Assembly: GCA_949751835.1 (NCBI GenBank)
Contig: CATKHK010000124.1
Span: 1-64,000, forward strand
DNA length: 64,000 nt
Direction of reading: 5' to 3'
Source of the DNA: Blepharisma japonicum
Lineage: Eukaryota > Ciliophora > Heterotrichea > Heterotrichida > Blepharismidae
Under the pieces are notes generated by a model. That model saw only the letters and a list, made by a program, of their open reading frames with translations, did not search any database and was not told the DNA's origin. Numbering within the stretch: the stretch's first letter is position 1; each line of letters starts with the position of its first letter. Below, piece after piece: positions 46,085 through 57,463 of the stretch. Both the position numbers and the translations under genes were made by a program.

Positions 46085-49000
46085 ATGTGGCAAAAGTCCA
46101 AAAAATGGTCTATGAAGATCGGAAGTGCATCCAAAGACCAGGCAAAAGAGAAGGAACTTTTCAAAGATCTTTATATGCAAGCCACCGTACTGAACCCAGA
46201 TGTCTTAAGATCTCCTGATATTGCTTTAAAAGTTCTCAATATGCTCATATCCAATCAATCATTGGATCAAATCCAAAGTGAACTGGTTGACCTCCTAGGT
46301 TTTGACTGCATCGAAATTGTCGGGAAAATGCTTGAAAGCAGAGAAGCCATCGCTAAATCTGTAAAAGCATTAGAATCCACCAAACCTTCTGATAAAGGGA
46401 AATTTTCGTCTAATATCATCATCAAAAAAGAAAGCGAAATTCAATTTGAAAAAGAAATGAGAAAAGGAGCAAAAAGAAACAAAAATACCACAAAAGCTGA
46501 TACTGGAATTCTGCTTGATTTAGGCTTTGATGAAAATTTCTTAAAAAATGAAGAACAGATTAAAGAAGATGAGGAAATGGAGCAGTATACAAGCCAGCTT
46601 GAAGGGGGAAGCGGATTTCAAAACAAGGCTTTGCCAAGCACTCTTTATGAAATCCAAGAAAAGTATTATACTGAACAAGTTCTGCCTGCAATTCCAAAAG
46701 CTGCAGTTTCTAAAGATCATTTGATCCCTATTGAAGCTTTTGAAGAATGGTGCAGGCCTGCATTTGCAGGGATTTCTCACCTGAATCCGATGCAGACACA
46801 AGTATTTGAAGCAACTTATTTTACAAATGATAATGTCCTTGTTAGTGCTCCAACTGGAGCAGGAAAAACCAATATAGCCTTGATGGCTGTCATGAGGGTT
46901 CTTAAGAACGCCATGGATGAAAATGGGACTATTTCAGAACCATTTAAGATTATTTATGTCGCTCCAATGAAAGCACTAGCTGCAGAAGTGACTGAAAAAT
47001 TTAGCTCTCGACTTAAGTACTTAGGAATCTTTGTGAGAGAGTTGACAGGAGATATGCAGCTGACAAGGATTGAAATGGCAAGAACTCATATTATAGTAAC
47101 GACTCCTGAGAAGTGGGATGTGGTTACTAGAAAATCTGAATCTATAGCTCCACTAGTTAAATTGCTAATTTTGGATGAAATCCATCTTCTAGATGATGAA
47201 AGAGGTCCAGTTCTTGAAAGTCTAGTTGCAAGAACTCTTCGACAAGTTGAATCCTCTCAATCCTCCATCAGAATTGTCGCTTTATCTGCAACTTTGCCGA
47301 ACTATTATGATGTTGCTTCATTTTTAAGGGTTCCTGACAATGCTTGCTTTTATTTTGATGGAAGTTATAGACCTGTCCCACTTGAGCAGAGATTTATATC
47401 CGTGAAAAGTGTCGTTAATAAACAACAACAGCAAAATATTATGCTGGAAGCCTGCTATGACAAAGTTTTAGAACAGGTAAGAAACGACCAGCAAGTAATG
47501 GTTTTCGTGCATTCAAGAAGAGACACAATAAAAACCGCAGAAGGGCTGCTTAACCTAGCAGTAATCAATGGAGAAGTTGGAGACTTTGATTGCTGCTATT
47601 CTTTAGCGTCAAAAAAAGAAGTAGAAAAGAGTAAAAATAGAGATGTCAGAAACCTTTTTGAGCATGGGTTTGGAATTCATAACGCAGGTATGCTGAGAAA
47701 AGACAGAACTTTGACTGAAAAATTATTTAAGGAAAAGAACCTTAAAGTACTCGTATGTACAGCTACACTCGCATGGGGTGTTAACTTGCCAGCCCATTGC
47801 GTTGTAATAAAAGGAACTGAAATTTATGATACAAATGCAGGAGACTTCAGAGATATTGGAGTTTTAGATGTACAGCAGATTTTTGGTAGAGCAGGTAGAC
47901 CCGATTATGATACATCTGGTTTGGCTATTATTATTACGACGATTCAGAAAATGCCAAAGTATTTGGAAATGCTTGTTTATCAGCGTCCTATAGAAAGCAA
48001 GTTTTTAACCAACCTTAAAGATGCTCTCAATGCTGAAGTTTCTCTTGGTACTGTTACAAATTTGCAAGAAGCTATGAGGTGGCTTACTTATACCTATTTT
48101 TATGTCAGAGTTAAGAAAAGCCCTCTAACCTATGGCTTTAGCTTAGATGAGTCAAAAAACCCACAATTACTAAGCTTAAACATAGAAAAAAGAATCATCG
48201 AAGCTTCCAAGGCTCTTAACATCTTCAAAATGGTTCGGTATGGAGAAAACAACTACACAATGTCTACCACAGCGCTAGGTAGAATTGCCTCAAACTTCTA
48301 CATTAGAGCTGAGACTATTGAAGTTTTCAACGAAACTCTAAAACCAGCACTCACAGATGATGAAATCTACAGAATGTTTTGTGAGTGCTCAGAATTCAAA
48401 CAAATAAAGCAGAGAGAAGAAGAACTTATTGACCTAAACATCCTAGTAAACGAAGTTAGTGAAAACTGGATTGAGCTCAAAAAAGAAGATGCATGTACCA
48501 CCTATGGAAAAGTAATTTGTCTGATGTATGCTTACTTAATAGGATATCCTATCGAAACCTTCTCATTAGTAGCTGATATGGCTTACATCGTACAAAATGG
48601 GGTCAGAATCTTGAGAGGGCTCTTTGAAATCTGCATGAAAAGGTATTGGGCTTATATGGCTGAGAGGCTTTTAAAAATTAGCAAAATGCTGGATAGAAGA
48701 GTGATGGATTGGATGAGTCCTTTGAGGCAGTTTTCAACATTCGGGAATTTGGGAGGCTACACTGCTTCTACAAGTTCAAGCTTCTTCCAAGGAGGATATA
48801 TCTCGGATGAGCTTGTACAAAAAATTGAAAGTTTAGGTATCACAATAGAGAGGATTAAAGAATATGAGCTAAACGAGCTTGCATTGCTACTAAGGAGGGA
48901 TGAGTCTGCAAAATCTGCTAAACAATTTGCAAGTTATCTGCCCATTTTAGATCTAGACCCAACTTTGCAGCCAATTACAGGAAATATTATTAAGGTCCAT

Positions 49001-51823
49001 CTAGAGATTTCTCCAGATTTTACATGGAGAGAAAGATGACATGGACAAAGCCAAGGGTATTGGATTTGGGTCGACGATGGCCATGATATCCTCCACTTTG
49101 AATACTTTGTTCTGCACTTAAAAGCCTTGCTTAAAGATGAGAAGCCAACTGTCACATTTGCAATTCCTATTCACAAGCAAAGGGCTGGAGACCTATTTTA
49201 TATAAGATGCTTTAGCGATCATTGGTATGGGGCTGATACAATTGTGCCAATAGAAATTGACCAATCTCTTCTGCCCAGCGAGGAAACTCTTCATACCGAG
49301 CTTCTTGATTTAAATCCTCTCCCTAAATCTGCTTTGCAAAACGCCACCTTTGAAAGCTTGTACAAATTCCAATTTTTCAATCCAATCCAAACGCAGACTT
49401 TCCACACCCTCTACCATCATGACACAAATGCATTGGTAGGCGCTCCTACTGGCTCTGGAAAAACAATTATTGCAGAAATTGCCATGTTCCGAGTTTTCAG
49501 CCAAACTCCTGACAAAAAGATAATATATATAGCTCCACTAAAAGCTTTAGCAAAAGAAAGGCTGAGAGACTGGAATGTAAGGCTGGTTGGAATTGGGAAA
49601 AAAGTTGTGGAACTGACTGGAGATTACACCCCTGATATAAATGCATTGAACGCAGCTGATGTATTGGTGACAACTCCTGAAAAATGGGATGGTATTAGTA
49701 GAAATTGGCAACATAGAGAATATGTCCAGAAAGTAGCTCTAGTTGTGATTGATGAAATTCATCTGTTGGGACAAGACAGAGGACCTGTACTAGAGGTTAT
49801 TGTGTCTAGAATGAGGTATATGTCAAGCCAGATTAACACTAATGTCAGAATTATCGGGCTCAGCACCGCTTTGGCAAATGCTCATGATCTTGGAAATTGG
49901 CTCGGCATCGAAAAGCCTGGATTTTTCAATTTCAAACCTTCAGTAAGGCCAGTCCCATTGCAAGTTCACGTTGATGGATTTCCAGAAAAAGCTTACTGTC
50001 CCCGTATGGCAACAATGAACAAGCCTGCTTTTAACGCAATCATGACTTACAGTCCTAAAAAACCAACCCTCATCTTCGTGTCTTCTAGAAGACAAACCCG
50101 ACTTACCGCTTTTGATTTAATTGCCCATTGTTCAGCACAGCTAGGCTCAAGCACAGGATTCTTGCAAATCCCAGGAGAAGAGATGGACATGATAATTCGA
50201 CGAATTAAAGATTCCAACCTCAGACATGCTTTAATGTTTGGCATCGGCATCCATCATGCAGGGCTTGCAGAGTCAGACAGAACTACAGTCGAAGAACTAT
50301 TCGCTAATGAAAGAATTTTGATTTTAGTGACTACAAGCACTTTAGCTTGGGGTGTGAACTTCCCTGCACATTTAGTCATTATTAAGGGTACTGAGTTTTA
50401 TGACGCAAAGGAAAAAAGATATGTTGATTTCCCAATTACTGATGTGTTGCAGATGATGGGCAGAGCTGGAAGGCCACAATATGATGATAATGGTATTGTT
50501 TGCATCTATGCTCAAGAAGAAAAAAGAAATTTCCTCAAGACATTTTTGTATCAGCCTTTCCCAGTAGAGTCATCTTTGGCAGATCAACTTCCTGACCATA
50601 TAAACGCTGAAGTGGCAGCTGGGACACTAACTTCTAGAGCGGCATGCATTAATTATCTTACTTGGACATATTACTTTAGAAGGCTTACTAAAAACCCTGC
50701 TTATTATAATCTCCACGATACTACGGCAGAAGGAGTTAACGAATTCCTAACAGGTCTTATTGATTCTGTCCTAGGCAAGCTAGTAGAGTCCAAATGTATT
50801 GAATTAGAAGATGGCTTTATCCAGCCTCTACCTATGGGCCATATAGCAAGTTTCTACTATGTTACACATAAAACAGTAAAAATCTTGAGTGAACAGTTGA
50901 CAGGGACTTCACAGACTTTTGAAGACCTAATAAAAATAATCAGTAGAGTGCCTGAATTTTCTGAAGTCCCAGTAAGACATAATGAAGACAGCTTAAACGA
51001 AGAGCTCTCTCGGCTTGTGCCCCTTCCAGTTGACCAAAAATCCCTTGATTCTCCATACACTAAAACAAACCTGCTTCTTCAAGCTCACTTTTCAAGAGTC
51101 CCACTTCCTATCATTGATTACATGACTGATACAAAGCTTGTGATGGATCAGTGTATTAGAATTTTGTTCGCTATGGTCGATATTTGTTCACAAATTGGCT
51201 CACTTGAAACTACCCTCAAAATTATGACCCTTACACAAATGGTTTCTCAGGGGCAGTGGTACTACAACTCTTCTTTGCTGAATTTGCCTGGAATGAACCA
51301 CAATAGGATTCATGCACTTTATCACTCTATTTACAATATTGAAACTTTAGCACAGTTAGTAGAGATGGATTTTAAAGAAATAAACAAAATTTTGGACGAG
51401 CTTGGGTTTAATATGAGCAATGCTGAAAAAACCCAGCTTTTTACAGCTTTGAAAGGCCTGCCATTAATAGGATTGGAATGGACTCTTGCTGAAGGTGCCA
51501 AAGAAGAGAGTTTGTGGGAGGAAGATACACATTTTGAGCCAGGATCTATTGTGCCAGTTAAAATTACAATTGAAAAAGGCAAAAAGAACATTTCGAAACG
51601 TCCTGTCTTCAATAAGACTGGAAGGATGACAGAAATCGGATTTTGGGTGATGGTAGGGTGTAAGAAAAATGACCAAGTTTTAGCTATAAAGAGATTCCAG
51701 CTGCCAAACAAACATTTCACAAACTTTAATCTAAATATCCAAGTCCCGAATGATCCAAACATGCAAATATATTTGATATGTGACAGCTATATTGGCTTGG
51801 ATCAGCAATATGCACTTAAGTAA
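46085..51823 (+). CDS. ASCC3: ASCC3-type tandem Ski2-like helicase
   Basis: A 1912-residue protein with one in-frame TGA. It has two complete helicase cassettes, each followed by a Sec63-like domain. Cassette 1: Walker A APTGAGKT (255 onward), DEIH box (364-367), SATLPNY, TLAWGVNLPAH, QIFGRAGRP. Cassette 2: GAPTGSGKT (1119 onward), DEIH (1223-1226), GLSTALANA, TLAWGVNFPAH, QMMGRAGRP. ASCC3 unwinds DNA ahead of AlkB-type alkylation repair and splits collided ribosomes in quality control. I choose ASCC3 over the related splicing helicase Brr2 because cassette 2 keeps all motifs and carries the ASCC3-type STALANA and CPRMASMNKPAF-like block (here CPRMATMNKPAF). It is somewhat shorter than the human protein, mostly at the N-terminus. 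Confidence 0.93.
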
Positions 51824-51881
51824 CAAAAAGATGCCAGCTTAATTAATTTTTAACTGAAAATCTTTAGTTTATTATTTTCTA

Positions 51882-52424
51882 ATGAATCTTGCTATAATTG
51901 ATGCATCTCTTGACCAAATATTAATGATCGCTTATAAAGTTGCAGAGACAGGAAATAAAGCTGTAGGGCTTATATTGGAGAAAGGGTTTTACTCTAGCGC
52001 TTTTCACCGGCATCCTGAATTTCAAAAGAAAGAAGTTTTGAAGAAAGTCAAAATCAGGTTTGCTAAAAATTGAGAGGAAATTGAGAAATTTCTAATAAAT
52101 TTCCATTTGAATGATGAAGAGATCTCCAGTTTAATTATAGATCTCAAAAAATATTCAATAGAAGATCAGTCAAAAATCTTATCACTTGCTAATGATGTAA
52201 AAGAATATTTGGAGGAGCCTAAAAATATCATAGCATGTGTCCCTGGGTTTGGGAGTTTACAAGATATGTGATTTTGCTATTCAAGATTTATGGAACAAAT
52301 TTTTATTATGCAGAATACTGAAGTTTGTGAGCTGGTTTATAACTCTGGGGAGGTTTCTTTAATTAGCACAGTATCAGGAATCATTTCTTTTTCATTTAAA
52401 TCTTCAAGAGAGCTAGATGAATAA
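51882..52424 (+). CDS. small protein of unknown function
   Basis: A 180-residue protein using two in-frame TGA as Trp (AKN-W-EEIEKF and QDM-W-FCYSRF). The first part is helical (QILMIAYKVAETGNKAVGLI), with an acidic middle (FHLNDEEISSLIIDL) and a more beta-like end (SGEVSLISTVSGIISFSFK). I recognise no domain. It begins 58 nt after the helicase stop on the same strand. Codon composition is like the neighbours, supporting a real gene. It converges on the DHHC gene with 91 nt between stops. Function is unknown. Confidence 0.7.
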
Positions 52425-52515
52425 TATTATAACCAGAAACCATTGCCAGCAACTTTAAGGACTCTAAGTTCCGATATTGAATACAACATTTATGATCATA
52501 TTTAAGTTAATAGTT

Positions 52516-54165
52516 TTAAGATAAGTCTAGCAGTTGCAGTCTATTAATATCTGTAGCCTCTTGCTTGCTATAAGTCTCAACAATATCTTTATACACAAAC
52601 GATTTCTCTTCAGTAGGCCTAATTTCACAAGAATTTCTCCTATGCCTTTTTGTGTTAAAGCACATCTCTATACAATTCAGCACAAAACTTTGATTTGGCT
52701 TCAAAAATGATACTTGTGCCCCCAAATTACTTTCATTTAACCGATTCACAGCTTTCGAAAATCTCTCATTTGTCGTTGTATTTCTCGAAAAGTTCTGATA
52801 GTGCACAACTACAAGAATAGTCACAGGGATAATAAATAAAAGTGCTACAATTCCTAAAGCTCCAGCAATTAGCTTACTGTAAAACAAATCTAGCGGAATC
52901 ATTCCATCCTCTGTGCTGTCACTTCTAAGGACTTCTTGACATACATAAATACTGAAAGCAAGTGTAATTCAGACTGTATTAATAAAAATAAAAAAGTGTC
53001 CCAGATTTCTTGCAGCTATACAGTTGTTGACCCATGGGCAATGATGATCAAATTTTTCTACACATCTGTCACAGCATTGGCAATGTCTTGATCTTGCAGG
53101 ACGATAAATTCTACAGTCGGGGCAGACTAAATGGCTTTCATATTTATCGTAAAGTTGAAATAGGTTTGCATCAACAGCACCTTCAAGATATCCAGGGTTC
53201 CTAGAGACGACACATAAAAAGAAGAATAGTGATGCTGCTAGAATCCCACCATAAACATAAGATAGTGTATCACCAATATACCTGACGTTAAACAGCAAGG
53301 TTGCTACAGAGCCGCCACCATATAAGAAAAGAAAGGTTCCGACAGATATATATGCTGGCCGTGGAGGTCTTAGTGGAGGTTTTAGCCCACATTCAGACAT
53401 CAAAGTTGGTGGCTTAAGCATCGCAATAAGCGTTGTGTTTTTGCTTTCTTTTGCAATATCAATAGGAACTCTTCCTTTTACGTCCTAATTTAAAGTTACT
53501 CTGATCTTTCTGTCAGCTCCTTTTATTAATAGATTCCTGACAATCCTTGAATTTCCAGCTATAGTAGCCAGATGAAGAGGAGTGTGACCGTCTTTATCTC
53601 TATGATTAACTGGCGATTTCCAAGCAAGCAGAAGAGAGGAAGAAATTTCGCATCCCATATAGGCAGCCCAGTGAAGAGGAGTTCCCTCTTTTTCATCTAA
53701 AAGATCGATAGATAAATTTTGCTCTTTGAAATAAGATAAAATTAAAGGTTGATCTGCCTGAGCAGCTACATGCATAACTCCAAGTCCTTGTCTATTTAAA
53801 GCATATATATCAGCTCCAATTTCAATTAATTTTTTGACGATGTTCTATGTAGATCTTACGAGGTGACCTCTAAATGCAGCAAAATGTAAAGGGGTGAAGC
53901 CTTCATCAGTTTTCATGTTGGCTCATTCTGATAAGTGTTGGCAGGCTTGGCTTCCATAGACTTCTTTAACCTAATTGATACTTACATATTCTACCAAAAA
54001 TTGAATAACTGCATAATTTCCATTTAAACTGGCTATGTGAAGAGCAGTGTATCCACGAGAGTCATAGATTGTGAAAGGTTCAATTCTGTTTCTTTGTAAA
54101 ATTCGATAAATCTCTATTGGCTCAGCTTTGTAAATTGATGCCAAAAATTGCTGAGGTGCAGACAT
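52516..54165 (-). CDS. ankyrin-repeat DHHC palmitoyltransferase (ZDHHC17/Akr1-like)
   Basis: A 534-residue protein in four exons separated by three 15-nt introns; two TGA encode Trp. Residues 1 to about 230 form ankyrin repeats ([64 protein letters not shown]). Membrane segments flank the DHHC cysteine-rich domain: [18 protein letters not shown] then [12 protein letters not shown], with DHHC at 358-361 and its catalytic Cys361. A last hydrophobic segment ([21 protein letters not shown]) precedes a cytosolic tail. These enzymes S-acylate proteins at Golgi and endosomal membranes; the ankyrin part binds substrates. The architecture matches yeast Akr1 and animal ZDHHC17/13. All catalytic residues are present. 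Confidence 0.93.
53485..53499 (-). other. 15-nt intron
   Basis: Minus-strand GTAACTTTAAATTAG, phase 0, third intron of the ankyrin-DHHC gene, between RKIR and DVKGR. Retention adds in-frame TAG. Confidence 0.93.
53845..53859 (-). other. 15-nt intron
   Basis: Minus-strand GTAAGATCTACATAG, phase 0, second intron of the ankyrin-DHHC gene. Removing it joins RGHL to [12 protein letters not shown], restoring an ankyrin repeat. Confidence 0.95.
53971..53985 (-). other. 15-nt intron
   Basis: Minus-strand GTAAGTATCAATTAG, phase 0, first intron of the ankyrin-DHHC gene, after QFLVEY. Retention adds in-frame TAG. Confidence 0.94.
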
Positions 54166-54260
54166 TAATATTTCAATTATATCCGATTGTTATTATTTAT
54201 ATAAATTGTAGTGCCTTTATTTAATTATTTTTGTCATGGAACTTATGTAAAAAAGTTAAC

Positions 54261-55136
54261 TTAGGGTCTCCATGTAATAACATTAATAGCTCTATCAGCA
54301 AATCTTTTGATGATTTCTGCATCATTTTCTAGTAGCTCTCTGAGTCTATCTAAGGAATTCTGGAATTCTAGCTTTGCAAGCGGATGCTCAGCAACGTTTG
54401 CTATAAGCTGAATTGTGTTAAGTCTTATTTGCAAGCTGTCATCATCCAGCATTAAAGCAATTCTTTCAAGATACTGCCCTTCAATCAGTTCTACTTTGGC
54501 TGTCTTTTCTATTGTAAGGCATGCTAATGCCAGTAAAGCTGAAGCCCTAACCTCTGAAATGCTATCAAATAGCAGCTCAGCAAGGGCTCCAACACATCCT
54601 TGTTCTATAACTCTTTTCTTGCCTGGATAAGCGAATCCAATCGCTGCAAGCAATTCACAAGAAAGTCTCCTGAGTTCACTACTTACCGATTCACACAATT
54701 TTTTGATTCTACTAATAATTGGTGTATTCAAAGCTCTTACTTGACCTTGCTCTACTCCTAAGAGCTGCTGTATAAGTCTCAATGTTAGAACCAAAATTCT
54801 TTCAGTTTTTTCAGAGATTAGCTTATCTACTAGAATTTCCAAAATTCCTGCATTGACCACTCCTTCACAGCCTTCTCTTTGTTCGCTCAAATAGAGCATG
54901 GCTTCATAAGCATTGCTTCTTATTTTTTCTATAGAATCATCAAAAAGAACTGCTAAATCTTTTACAATCTCTTCACTTATCAATAGTCTTTTTCCACATG
55001 CGACTTTTGCCATTTGGATGAAGATTCAGGAAGCTCTTTCCCTGATTTCGTTATTGGTTTCTTTTAATTCGACACGAGTTGTGAAAGGCAGGTCGCTATT
55101 AACTGCTGATGCAATTTCATAAGAATCAGTTAACAT
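54261..55136 (-). CDS. armadillo-repeat protein
   Basis: A 291-residue, all-helical protein. One TGA (RERAS-W-IFIQMAK) lies early, so the true start is ATG 55136, not the Met at 55013. Repeats are visible as IRSNAYEAMLYLSEQREG, VNAGILEILVDKL, ELRRLSCELLAAIGFAYPG, EVRASALLALACLTIEK and QIRLNTIQLIANVAEHP, each with the V-x-x-A-x-x-A-L-x-x-L spacing of ARM repeats. The protein is just the repeat array, about six units, with short ends. Its simple build recalls the radial-spoke protein RSPH14, but I cannot establish that. It presumably binds another protein. Its start lies only 18 nt beyond the stop of the tryparedoxin-like gene on the same strand. Confidence 0.8.
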
Positions 55137-55154
55137 TTTTTCAATTATTTAATA

Positions 55155-55583
55155 TTAATCTAAGAGATTCCTCCAGATTTCGATACTGCCAGGTCCATTG
55201 GTTTGGATATCTTCTCTGCATTCCATTCGAATAGGAGCTCCGTTCTGGTTTAGTAAAATAAGCTTAGGAATTCCGCTTATCCCAAATCTCTGAAAAACTG
55301 CTTCCGCTCTTCTTTGATCAAAGTTCATTGCAACCCAAGGAACATTGCGAACTGTATTATTGAAGTCATCCACTTTTTTGTCTCTACTGACAAAGACAAT
55401 TTCCATAATTTTTCCACTTGAATTCACTGCTCGATAGAAATCTATAAGTCTTGGGAGAAACTGATGGCATGTAGGGCATCATGATGCAGAAGCCAGCACT
55501 AAAATGATTCTGTAGTTGTGCAGTGTGCTTGTCCTCACTACGCCTCCTTGCGATATAAGGTTAACACCAAAAATATCTTCCAT
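55155..55583 (-). CDS. tryparedoxin/nucleoredoxin-like thioredoxin-fold protein
   Basis: A 142-residue single-domain protein. The active site is WCPTC (residues 35-39) in the nucleoredoxin/tryparedoxin style, not thioredoxin's WCGPC. Its Trp35 is encoded by TGA, which under the standard code would break the gene at its catalytic centre. Other fold markers are MEIVFVSRDKKVDDFN, VPWVAMNFD, RFGISGIPKLILLNQNG (with the conserved cis-Pro) and the final helix IEIWRNLL. The family reduces protein disulfides using thioredoxin or glutathione-like donors in the cytosol. Start ATG 55583 lies in a clear gene-start context. It ends in TAA 18 nt before the ARM-repeat gene on the same strand. Confidence 0.92.
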
Positions 55584-55697
55584 TGCAATTTATTAATATG
55601 AAACTCCTTTCTTTTTATTTTATCATATAGCATTATAAACGCGAATTATTTTTAAGTCAATATCCTTGTGAACTATTTTTAATTTATTATTTAAATA

Positions 55698-57449
55698 ATG
55701 GAAACTTCATTTGGAAGGCAAGTGAAAGCTATCCTAAATATCGACCTTAACAAGCCTTCAATCAGCGATGCTTTAAATTCACTCTCATCACTTACAGACT
55801 CTTATCCCCTCCAAAAAGACCTAAAATCACTTCTAAAACGACGCAGTCTCCACACATACAAATGCTTTATAGAAGACTTTAAGCCTATCATCCAACAAAT
55901 AAAGAGCCTTGAAACAACACACAATAACTTAATTGAAAACCTAGAAACAGTAAGCACAGAAGTAAACCGCTGCATTGAAAAAACGGATCATGCAGTCAGG
56001 CAAGGTAAAAAATTGCAACAAGAATTCCAGCACTATGAAAAAAGACAAGGCATATTAGATTGCGTAATGAGCAAAGTCACTTTATCAGAACAAGAAAAAG
56101 TCATTTTGACCAGCCCTGAAAAAGAGCTTGACGAATCTTTTTTTAATGCTTTAAACAAGCTGCAAACTTTGAGCGAAACTTCACTGCTATTAGATACAAA
56201 TGACTCGAGGCTTCTCAAGTTTTCTTTAGATGATTATATATCAGAAATCCAAGAAGCAGCTTATGAAAAACTGTTTAGGTTTGTCCAGCAGCAATGCAAA
56301 ATATTACAGCAAGAAAAAGTTGAGGTCTTGCCTGGCTTTTATTCTGCGATTTCCCATTTGAAAAATAGGCCAGTTTATTATAATCACTGCAGAAAAGAAT
56401 TGATTAAATCAAGGCAATATTATTTTTTAAGGAGATTTCGAAAGACTTTGACGAGTGGTGATGAAGCGATTGAAAGACATATAAGTGACCCTCCGTTGTT
56501 TATAGGAGAATGCCTTGCATGAATTCACAGCACTTTAATTTCAGAAAAGCATCTGATTGAAGGATTGCTTGGAAATATTGAAACTCTGACAGCTGAGGGA
56601 GAAAATCTACAAGAGTCAACAATAATAGATAAAATAGCTGACCCTTCAGTGAATGATCTAAAAGATTTTGTCGAAAAAGCAATAAACCAATGCAGCTTGC
56701 TAGACAGCTTCCATTCTTTAAGGATCATAGCATTTTATATCAAAAATTTTACAGATACATCAATTTTGTCATTTGCCAGCATGATAATTAAATGCTTGTA
56801 CGAAATCAGCACGCTTTGTGAAGAAAAGCTTGGACAAAGAGTGCTACAGTCCTTAACACATATAAAGCTTTTTAGTATAAGTACTGATTTGCAGGTCCCC
56901 AGAGCTTTTATGGAAAGGTTCACTGAGTTCTGTCAGCTTCTTAAGGTTATTGACAGCAATCGCGAATTTCTTCCGTTTTACCAAAACTTATACAAAGATT
57001 TGATCACAAAGTCAGTAGAGTTTTATAAAGAAGAAGCAAAATCTGCATTTGATACAGCAAGAGCTGCAGTTCTCATGATAAATATTTTGAATTTCATAAA
57101 ATTTGCATTAAGTGAATATGATTTTGCAGTTAATGAGCTGCAAGAATTAGATGAAGATATCGGACTTGATGCTGAAGATTTGATTAAGGCTTCAATTAAA
57201 TCAATCCTTGAACAGTATAACTTAGCTGAAACTTTTTTACCTAGAAACTTGCAGACTTTTGCTGAAAGTGTGCTTACTGAAGGAAAACTGGCAATGCCTG
57301 TAATAGATTCTCTTCAAGATATGAATATAAGAAATAAGGTAAAAAATATAGTCGCAAACTCAATTTTGGAAACTTATAGAGGGCTATTGGAAAAAGTTAA
57401 TGAAAATGACAGACCATCTGCGATTTTAGAACAATTGGTTAATCTTTAA
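55698..57449 (+). CDS. COG6: conserved oligomeric Golgi complex subunit 6
   Basis: A 583-residue protein with one in-frame TGA at a conserved Trp. COG6 belongs to lobe B of the COG tethering complex, which captures intra-Golgi retrograde vesicles. Family matches are AAYEKLFRFVQQQCKILQQE, HLKNRPVYYNHC, RRFRKTLTSGD and DPPLFIGECLAWIHSTLISE (compare [20 protein letters not shown] in human COG6, with the Trp encoded here by TGA). The N-terminal 130 residues are coiled coil as expected for COG subunits. Length is a little under the human protein of about 657. It ends in TAA and converges on the PB1 gene with 14 nt between stops. Confidence 0.9.
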
Positions 57450-57463
57450 TAATTTCAAATATA

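Noticed and set aside
47477-47491. GTAAGAAACGACCAG, a 15-nt GT-AG segment in the helicase gene
   Set aside because: Position 10 is G, not A, it ends CAG, and the translated residues match conserved ASCC3 sequence (EQVRNDQQVMVF), so it is coding.
46085-51823. Brr2 splicing helicase
   Set aside because: Cassette 2 keeps active motifs and has ASCC3-type sequence blocks, whereas Brr2's second cassette is degenerate.
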